The notes below the pieces were generated by a model that had not been told where the DNA came from, ran no database searches, and saw only the letters and a list, made by a program, of their open reading frames with translations. Shown here one piece after another: positions 58,679-64,000 of a DNA stretch of 64,000 nucleotides. The translations under genes and the position numbers were made by a program. Location: the NCBI GenBank assembly GCA_965653565.1, contig CBFHAI010000004.1, positions 62,001 through 126,000 on the forward strand, in the 5' to 3' direction. The DNA is from JALCLA01 sp965653565. Lineage in GTDB: Bacteria > Pseudomonadota > Gammaproteobacteria > Xanthomonadales > Xanthomonadaceae. The number at the start of each line of letters is the position of its first letter. Position 1 is the first letter of the stretch.

Positions 58679-61461
58679 GCCAGACCCGCTGGGAAATCCT
58701 CGAACGCCTGTTCGACGAAGGACTGCAACTACTGCCGGCACAGCGCGAGGGCTGGCTGGCGGCGCTCACCATCGATGACGATCTGCGCGCCGAACTGGCG
58801 GGCATGCTGTCGGCCGACATGCGTACGGCCGAACTGACCAGACGTTTCGACGCGGCGATCGTCCAAGCCACCGATGCCCCGCTGCCGGGCATGCGTCTGG
58901 GGCCGTATCGGTTGCTGCGCGAACTGGGCAGCGGCGGCATGGGGCTGGTGTATCTGGCCGAACGCGCCGACGAGCAATTCCGCCACCAGGTGGCGATCAA
59001 ACTGATTCGCGGCCTGGCTACCGGCGATGCCGCGCGGCAACTGCGGCATGAGCGGCAGATTCTCGCCGAGTTCGCGCATCCGGGCATCGCGCGACTGCTC
59101 GACGGCGGCGAAACCGCGCAGGGCCAGCCGTACCTGGTGATGGAATACGTGCCGGGCGAAGTCATCACCGATGCCTGCCGGCGCCTGCAGTTGTCCGTTG
59201 CGCGGCGTGTCGAACTGCTGCACGAAGTGGCGCGTGCGGTGCACTACGCGCATCAGCGCCTGATCGTGCATCGCGACATCAAGCCGGCGAATGTCCTGTT
59301 GCGCGACGACGGCCGGCCGGTGCTGCTCGACTTCGGCATCGCCAAGCTGGTCGATCCGGACTCGCGCCAGTCGATCGCGACGCAGCCGTGGTTCACGCCG
59401 GCGTATGCGAGTCCGGAACAGCGGCGCGGCGAAGTACTCAGCACCGCCACCGATGTCTATGCGTTGGGACTGCTGCTGAGCGAACTGCTCACCGACGTAG
59501 CGCCGAATGCGACCGTCGACGGCGAATTGCCGGCGCCCAGCAGTGTCGCGCCGGCCTCGCGCCGCGCTGCGTTGCGCGGCGATCTGGATCGCATCGTATT
59601 GCGCGCCACGGCGCCCGATCCCGATCGCCGCTATCCGTCGGCCGAAGCCTTCGCCGACGACCTGCAGCGCCATCTCGCCGGCGAGCCGGTGCGTGCGGTG
59701 CCCGATAGCCTGCACTACCGGTTGCGCAAGCTGTTGCGGCGGCATCCGTTCGGCGCGCTCGGCGTGCTGATTGCCGCCGTCCTGCTGGCGGGTTTCGGCG
59801 GGCGTCTGGCCGACGAACGCGATCGCGCGGTGCGCGCCGAGCGCGAAGCCATTGCGCAGAACCAGGCGGCGCAGGCGGTGACGGCTTTTCTCGTCGATAT
59901 TTTCCGCGAGGCCGATCCGCAGCGTGCACGCGGCGCCAGCCTGTCGCCCATCGAACTGATCGACCGCGGCCGCGAGCGCGTCGATTCGGATTTCAACCTC
60001 TGCGCCACGCAGCGCATGCGACTGCTCGATGCGTTCGGCGAAATCTACGGAAATCTCGGCCAGCCGACGAAAGCCTCGGCGGCATTGCGCGATGCGCTGC
60101 GCCTCGCGCGCGAAGGCAACATCGATCCCGCCACGCATGCCGACCTGTGGTCGAAGCTCGGCACCTCGTTGCAGGCGCGTGCGGTCTACGGCGAGGCCGA
60201 ATCGGCTTACACCACGGCGTTGCAGCTGCGTCGTTCGAACAATGATCCGTTGGGCGCGGCGCACGCGGCGGCCGACCTGGGCCTGGTGCTGGCCCGGCAG
60301 AATCGCATCAACGAAGCCGAGCCGATGCTGCGCGAGGCGATCGAACAACTTTCGACGCTGCTCGGCGCGCAACATCCCGACACGCTCGAAACGCAGGCCT
60401 ATCTCGCCGAAATGCTGCGCATGGACGGCCGTCTGGAAGCCGCCGAGCCGGTGATGGATCGCGCCATCGCCGGCTTGCGCAGTCAACTGGGGCCCGACGA
60501 TCCGCAGTTGCTCGGCGCACTCGGTCTGCAGGCCGAACTGCTGCGCGAAATGGGCAAGCGCCGCGAAGCCGAAGCGGTGCTGCTGGAAATGCTCGAACAC
60601 GACGTGCGCCTGCAGGAACGCGACAGCAACCAGCTGGCGCTGGTGCATAGCGCGCTCGGCTCGGTTTACTACGAGGACGGACGCACGCGCAAAGCCACCG
60701 AGCATCTGCTGGCATCGCTGCGCATCAGCGAACTGACGCTCGACCCGTTCGACCCGTCGCTCGCCATCGACTACAACAACGTCGCCGCACTGTACGAAGA
60801 GCAGGGCGACTACGCCGCGGCCGAGCCATTGATGCGCCGCGCGCTGTCGATAGCGACGGCGAGCGCCGGCGAGCAGCCGCTGCTGCATCGGCAATATCGC
60901 CAGAATCTTGGACGGTTGCTGCTGCTGGCCGGCAAGCGGGAAGAGGCGCACAAGTGGCTGACGCGGCCGATCGACGCCGGCGAAGGCGAGGGTTTTCGCT
61001 TGCAGCGCTGGCGCCAGCGGCTGCATCTGGCCGAGTGGGAGCGGCGCTACGGCAATCCGCTCGCCGCGCTTCGCCATCTGCGCGAAGCGGAGAAAACCGT
61101 CGACGATGTCGGCGGCCTGACCGGCGCGCGCTACGCGCAGTTGCTGCGCACGCGCGGCCTGCTCGAGCAAAGCAAGGGCGCGCACGATGCGGCGCGTCGC
61201 GATTTGCAGCAGGCGCTGACCCTCCTGCGCGCCGCCCGCGGCGAGGCCTACGTCGGCACCGGCGAGTTGCTGCTCGACCTGGCCGAACTCGATCTGCACG
61301 ACGGCAACGCGGCGCAGGCGCGCACGCAGTTGCAGCAGGCGCGCGCGATCCTCGAACCGGTGCTGGCCGAGATGGCGCCGCAGCGGGCGCGGCTGGAGCA
61401 ACTCGCGGCCCGTGCGGGCCAAGCAATCGTCAGTCGCGCGACTTTTTCAGCGGCAGGCTGA
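58675..61461 (+). CDS. Serine/threonine protein kinase with TPR sensor region
   Basis: 928 residues. The kinase domain lies at residues 80-340: ELGSGGMGLVYLAE (Gly loop), VAIKLI (Lys), VHRDIKPANVLL (catalytic loop), LDFGIAKL (DFG) and TPAYASPEQ. A membrane segment follows at about 361-377 (FGALGVLIAAVLLAGFGG). After it is a long series of TPR repeats (from about 470) outside or at the membrane. Convergent with the next gene and overlapping it by 32 bp. Confidence 0.93.
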   Translation: MSQTRWEILERLFDEGLQLLPAQREGWLAALTIDDDLRAELAGMLSADMRTAELTRRFDAAIVQATDAPLPGMRLGPYRLLRELGSGGMGLVYLAERADEQFRHQVAIKLIRGLATGDAARQLRHERQILAEFAHPGIARLLDGGETAQGQPYLVMEYVPGEVITDACRRLQLSVARRVELLHEVARAVHYAHQRLIVHRDIKPANVLLRDDGRPVLLDFGIAKLVDPDSRQSIATQPWFTPAYASPEQRRGEVLSTATDVYALGLLLSELLTDVAPNATVDGELPAPSSVAPASRRAALRGDLDRIVLRATAPDPDRRYPSAEAFADDLQRHLAGEPVRAVPDSLHYRLRKLLRRHPFGALGVLIAAVLLAGFGGRLADERDRAVRAEREAIAQNQAAQAVTAFLVDIFREADPQRARGASLSPIELIDRGRERVDSDFNLCATQRMRLLDAFGEIYGNLGQPTKASAALRDALRLAREGNIDPATHADLWSKLGTSLQARAVYGEAESAYTTALQLRRSNNDPLGAAHAAADLGLVLARQNRINEAEPMLREAIEQLSTLLGAQHPDTLETQAYLAEMLRMDGRLEAAEPVMDRAIAGLRSQLGPDDPQLLGALGLQAELLREMGKRREAEAVLLEMLEHDVRLQERDSNQLALVHSALGSVYYEDGRTRKATEHLLASLRISELTLDPFDPSLAIDYNNVAALYEEQGDYAAAEPLMRRALSIATASAGEQPLLHRQYRQNLGRLLLLAGKREEAHKWLTRPIDAGEGEGFRLQRWRQRLHLAEWERRYGNPLAALRHLREAEKTVDDVGGLTGARYAQLLRTRGLLEQSKGAHDAARRDLQQALTLLRAARGEAYVGTGELLLDLAELDLHDGNAAQARTQLQQARAILEPVLAEMAPQRARLEQLAARAGQAIVSRATFSAAG

Positions 61462-62038
61462 CCCGGATGATGCCCGGGTCGTCGGCCAGCGGTTCGCGCT
61501 TGAAGCCGAGCGACTGCGCCAGCGTCAGCATCGCGCTGTTTTCGTCGAGCACATCGCCGTACAACTCGTCGAGTTTCTTCAGGCGCGCCCAGCGGATGAG
61601 CTGCTTCATCATCACCACGCCGAGCCCCTGGCCGACCAGGAAACGGCTCACCAGGATCGCGAATTCCGCGCGCCGGCCGTCGCTGTCGATCGACACCCGT
61701 GCCACCGCGCCGACCAGCGCCTCGCCCGGCGGCAAGGGTTCGGCCGCCACCAGCGCGAAGTCGCGGCGCGCATCCAGATGCGTCAGCCGATGCGCCATCT
61801 CGACGCTCATTTCCTTCAGCGGATGCAGGAAACGCAGGCGGATTTCTTCCGGCGAAAGCAGTGCGAAACCGGCGCGCAGCGGCTCGGCATCGGCCGGCTG
61901 GATCGGCCGCAGCAACAACTCGCGCCCGTCGGCCAGCACCAAGCGTTCATGCCAGCGTTGCGGCAGCGATTCGCGTTGCATCGGCGCACAGTTCCGGTGG
62001 GGCGGCGTGCGGAAAGAATACTCGCGATAAGACTGCAT
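61430..62038 (-). CDS. GNAT-family N-acetyltransferase
   Basis: 202 residues. GNAT core: LRPIQPADAEPLRAGFALLS, EFAILVSRFLVGQGLGVVMM (CoA-binding QGLG loop) and NSAMLTLAQSLGF. It resembles the acetyltransferase domain of Pat/Pka-type protein acetylases. A second start, ATG 61981, fits the family length better. Confidence 0.85.
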   Translation of the reverse strand: MQSYREYSFRTPPHRNCAPMQRESLPQRWHERLVLADGRELLLRPIQPADAEPLRAGFALLSPEEIRLRFLHPLKEMSVEMAHRLTHLDARRDFALVAAEPLPPGEALVGAVARVSIDSDGRRAEFAILVSRFLVGQGLGVVMMKQLIRWARLKKLDELYGDVLDENSAMLTLAQSLGFKREPLADDPGIIRVSLPLKKSRD

Positions 62039-62115
62039 TCCGGCAGGGTGGCAGCGGCGCCGCGAGCCTGTGCTCTAATCGGTTGCGTACGGTTCACTTC
62101 GCGGCGGAGTCGGCC

Positions 62116-62466
62116 TTGAACGACAAACAACTCACCAAGCTCACCAGCGCCTGGCCCGGCGTCACCAGCGACGTCAAATGGGCCGACGATCTGATTTTCT
62201 CGGTGGGCGGCAAGATGTTCTGCGGCCTGTGCCTGCGCGGCGCCGAGAAGGGCAAGCTCAGCTTCAAGGTCGACGACGAGCGCTTCCTGGAATTCACCGA
62301 TCGCCCCGGTTTTCGCCCGGCGCCATACATGGCGCGCGCACACTGGGTGACGATGGACGATCCGGCCGTGATTCCACGCGCCGAACTCGAAGCCCTGCTG
62401 CGTCGCGCCTACGAGTTGGTGCGCGCCAAGCTTACCAAGAAGCTGCAGACGCAGTACGCCGACTGA
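62116..62466 (+). CDS. MmcQ/YjbR family protein
   Basis: 116 residues from TTG 62116, with GGAG upstream. WPGVTSDVKWADDLIFSVGG, then KMFCGLCLRG and RAHWVTMDD, match the MmcQ/YjbR (DNA-binding-like double-wing) family. The cellular role is not defined. Confidence 0.85.
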   Translation: MNDKQLTKLTSAWPGVTSDVKWADDLIFSVGGKMFCGLCLRGAEKGKLSFKVDDERFLEFTDRPGFRPAPYMARAHWVTMDDPAVIPRAELEALLRRAYELVRAKLTKKLQTQYAD

Positions 62467-62543
62467 AACCGGCAGCGACGCTGAGCATCGCGCGGATCGC
62501 GTAGTACACTCCCGCCGACCATCCCAGGCGGCGCGAGGAACCC

Positions 62544-63452
62544 ATGGCAGGCGGCGGCGATTCCACACGAGCGATTCTTTACGCACTCGGTGCCAACTTC
62601 GCGATCTTCATCGCGAAAGGCTTCGCCGCCTTCATGACCGGCTCGAGCGCGATGCTGGCCGAGGCCGTGCATTCGCTGGCCGACTGCGGCAACCAGGGCC
62701 TGCTGCTGCTGGGCATGAAGCAATCGGCGAAACCGGCCTCGCCCGATTACCCGCTGGGCTACGGCAAGGCGATCTACTTCTGGTCCTTCCTCGTCGCGCT
62801 GATCCTCTTCAGCGTTGGCGGCATGTTCTCGATCTACGAAGGCATGCACAAACTGCACGCCACCGAACCGCTGCAGAACTGGTGGTGGGCGGTCGGCGTG
62901 CTGACCTTCGGCATCATCGCCGAATCGATCTCGATGCGCGCCTGCCTGGTGGAAGTCAACAAATCGCGTGGCGGCCGCAGCCTGTGGCGCTGGTTCCGCG
63001 ACAGCCGCCAGGCCGAACTGGTGGTGATCTTCGGCGAAGACCTCGCCGCCTTGCTCGGCCTCGTCTTCGCGCTGGTCGCCGTCGGCGTGGCCGTGATCAC
63101 CGGCAACCCGATCTGGGATGCGATCGGCACCCTCGCGATCGGCGTGCTGCTGATCGTCGTGGCCTTCTTCATCGCGATCGAAGTCAAGGCGCTGCTGATC
63201 GGCCAGAGCGTCGAACCGATGCGCAAGGACGAGATGGAAGCCTTCATCCGTGCCCGTCCGGAATTCAAGCGCCTGCTCAACCTGATCACGTTGCAACTCG
63301 GCAACGAAGTGCTGGTCTCGATGAAAGTCGAAATGAGCCGCGACCTTTCCACCAGCGGCGTCGCTGAAGCGATCAACTCGGCCGAAGTCGCCTTCAAGGC
63401 GCAGTTTCCGGAGGTCAGGTGGAGTTTCGTCGAGCCGGATGTGGAGGACTGA
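62544..63452 (+). CDS. Cation diffusion facilitator transporter
   Basis: 302 residues with membrane helices. The metal-site region AEAVHSLADCGNQGLLLLGM follows the CDF pattern (HxxxD), and a second acidic site is in FGEDLAALLGLVFALVAVG. It moves Zn, Mn or Fe out of the cytoplasm in exchange for protons; the C-terminus is a cytoplasmic metal-sensing domain. Confidence 0.9.
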   Translation: MAGGGDSTRAILYALGANFAIFIAKGFAAFMTGSSAMLAEAVHSLADCGNQGLLLLGMKQSAKPASPDYPLGYGKAIYFWSFLVALILFSVGGMFSIYEGMHKLHATEPLQNWWWAVGVLTFGIIAESISMRACLVEVNKSRGGRSLWRWFRDSRQAELVVIFGEDLAALLGLVFALVAVGVAVITGNPIWDAIGTLAIGVLLIVVAFFIAIEVKALLIGQSVEPMRKDEMEAFIRARPEFKRLLNLITLQLGNEVLVSMKVEMSRDLSTSGVAEAINSAEVAFKAQFPEVRWSFVEPDVED

Positions 63453-63558
63453 TCTTCGGCGCGGCTCGCGAAAAGCGGAACCCGCCCGGATTCCGCTTCG
63501 CTCCTTCCACGCTACGAACTGCGAACGGTGACGGCGCCGCGCGCGTTTGCGAATGCAA

Positions 63559-63588
63559 CGATCATCGGAGCTTGCCTTCCGATGATCG
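63559..63588 (-). terminator. Hairpin downstream of the cysteine synthase gene
   Basis: CGATCATCGGA / TCCGATGATCG, an 11-bp perfect stem with an 8-base loop, 20 bases past the gene end. A second short stem (AAGCGGAA / TTCCGCTT, 63473-63498) follows the transporter gene. Neither has a T tract. Confidence 0.5.
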
Positions 63589-63608
63589 CATTCGCCGCCA
63601 CTGCGAGT

Positions 63609-64000
63609 TCAGGCTTGCGCGTTGTCCAACGACGCCAGCCACTCTTCATCCGACCCTTCATTGATTCCCTCGAACAGGAAGGTACTCAAGTAGCGTTCGC
63701 CGGTGTCGGGAAGCATCGCCAGCACGACGCTGCCTTGCGGCAGATCCTTCGCCAGGGTCAGCGCCGCGGCGAAGGTGCCGCCGGCGGAAATCCCGGCGAA
63801 AATCCCTTCCTTGGTGGCCAGCGCGCGCGCGGTGTCGCGGGCGAGGACGTCGTCGACGGGAAGGATGCGGTCGTAGATCGTGCGGTCGAGCACGGCGGGG
63901 ATGAAGTCCGGGCTCCAGCCCTGGATCTTGTGCGGTTTCCACTCGGCGCCCGATAACAGCGCCGCGCCGGCCGGTTCGGTGATGCAGATCTTCAACTCGG
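63609..64000 (-). CDS. Cysteine synthase, C-terminal part (cut by window edge)
   Basis: The last 130 residues of a PLP-dependent O-acetylserine sulfhydrylase: KPHKIQGWSPDFIPAVLD, GIFAGISAGGTFAAAL and LPDTGERYLSTFLF. The Ser in GISAGG contacts the PLP ring nitrogen. The protein makes cysteine from O-acetylserine and sulfide. CysK is more likely than CysM from the HKIQG segment. The gene starts beyond the window. Confidence 0.9.
   Translation of the reverse strand, partial: ELKICITEPAGAALLSGAEWKPHKIQGWSPDFIPAVLDRTIYDRILPVDDVLARDTARALATKEGIFAGISAGGTFAAALTLAKDLPQGSVVLAMLPDTGERYLSTFLFEGINEGSDEEWLASLDNAQA

Noticed and set aside
1..64000. Restriction-modification, abortive-infection, or classic toxin-antitoxin operons
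   Set aside because: No methyltransferase, nuclease-type restriction gene or standard toxin-antitoxin pair is recognisable. Only a Lar-like protein, a tentative YdaT-like protein and an ImmA-like protein point in that direction.

Overview
The window is about 64 kb of a GC-rich gammaproteobacterial chromosome. It carries a complete prophage of about 43.6 kb inserted at a tRNA-Ser gene. The host looks like a member of the Xanthomonadales/Lysobacterales. The order mutS, pncC, lexA, recA, recX, alaS, csrA, tRNA-Ser is that of this group, and the perfect palindrome 3 bp before lexA (TTAGTAGTAATACTACTAA) is the LexA box known from Xanthomonas. Several ECF sigma factor/TPR-kinase genes on the right side fit the same order. 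The species cannot be named from the sequence.

Layout. 1-7754, host: mutS (5' part, reverse strand), pncC, lexA, recA, recX, alaS, csrA, tRNA-Ser(GCU). 7741-51393, prophage: a 14-bp repeat, CTCTCACTCCGCCA, marks both ends (the 3' end of tRNA-Ser and a copy next to the integrase). 51394-64000, host: tRNA-Arg(ACG), a kinase-like remnant, an ECF sigma factor, mfd (reverse), an ECF sigma factor with a TPR serine/threonine kinase, a GNAT acetyltransferase, an MmcQ/YjbR protein, a cation diffusion facilitator and the 3' end of a cysteine synthase gene.

Prophage organisation. A lambda-like switch lies at 17.0-18.7 kb: repressor, Cro-like protein, and five operators of the form TATGGNATNCCRTW. The leftward (PL) and rightward (PR) promoters have the same geometry, with one operator in the -35/-10 spacer and a second overlapping the -35. 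PL drives a tightly overlapped leftward operon (16981 to 7776). PR drives a small early operon, then a CHC2/TOPRIM primase and a VapE-type ATPase, followed by an iteron-rich candidate origin. The rightward late region runs from terminase (GpA type) through portal, a ClpP-like protease fused to the major capsid protein, a decoration protein, lysis genes, neck and tail genes, tape measure, tail tip and fibre (22.4-46.4 kb). The right end holds accessory genes: an SRAP/HMCES-type protein, a SLOG-like protein, a YodC-like protein, and a unit with its own promoter and terminator next to an ImmA/IrrE-like protein that lacks the first metal-binding His. The P4-type integrase is last.

Main discovery. 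The PL operon contains a diversity-generating retroelement (DGR). It has a DGR-type reverse transcriptase (YVDD, IGNLSSQ), an Avd-like four-helix protein, one 128-bp template repeat (TR, 10583-10710) and two 128-bp variable repeats (VR1 11478-11605, VR2 15462-15589) at the 3' ends of two DUF1566/Lcl_C-type genes. On the coding strand VR1 differs from TR at 15 positions and VR2 at 13, and every difference is at a TR adenine. Several points are unusual. The TR lies inside the RT reading frame, which starts by an ATGA overlap with avd. The fixed parts of the TR are almost free of adenine. The two diversified proteins are early-operon proteins without signal peptides, not tail fibres. The whole cassette lies behind the repressor-controlled promoter PL.
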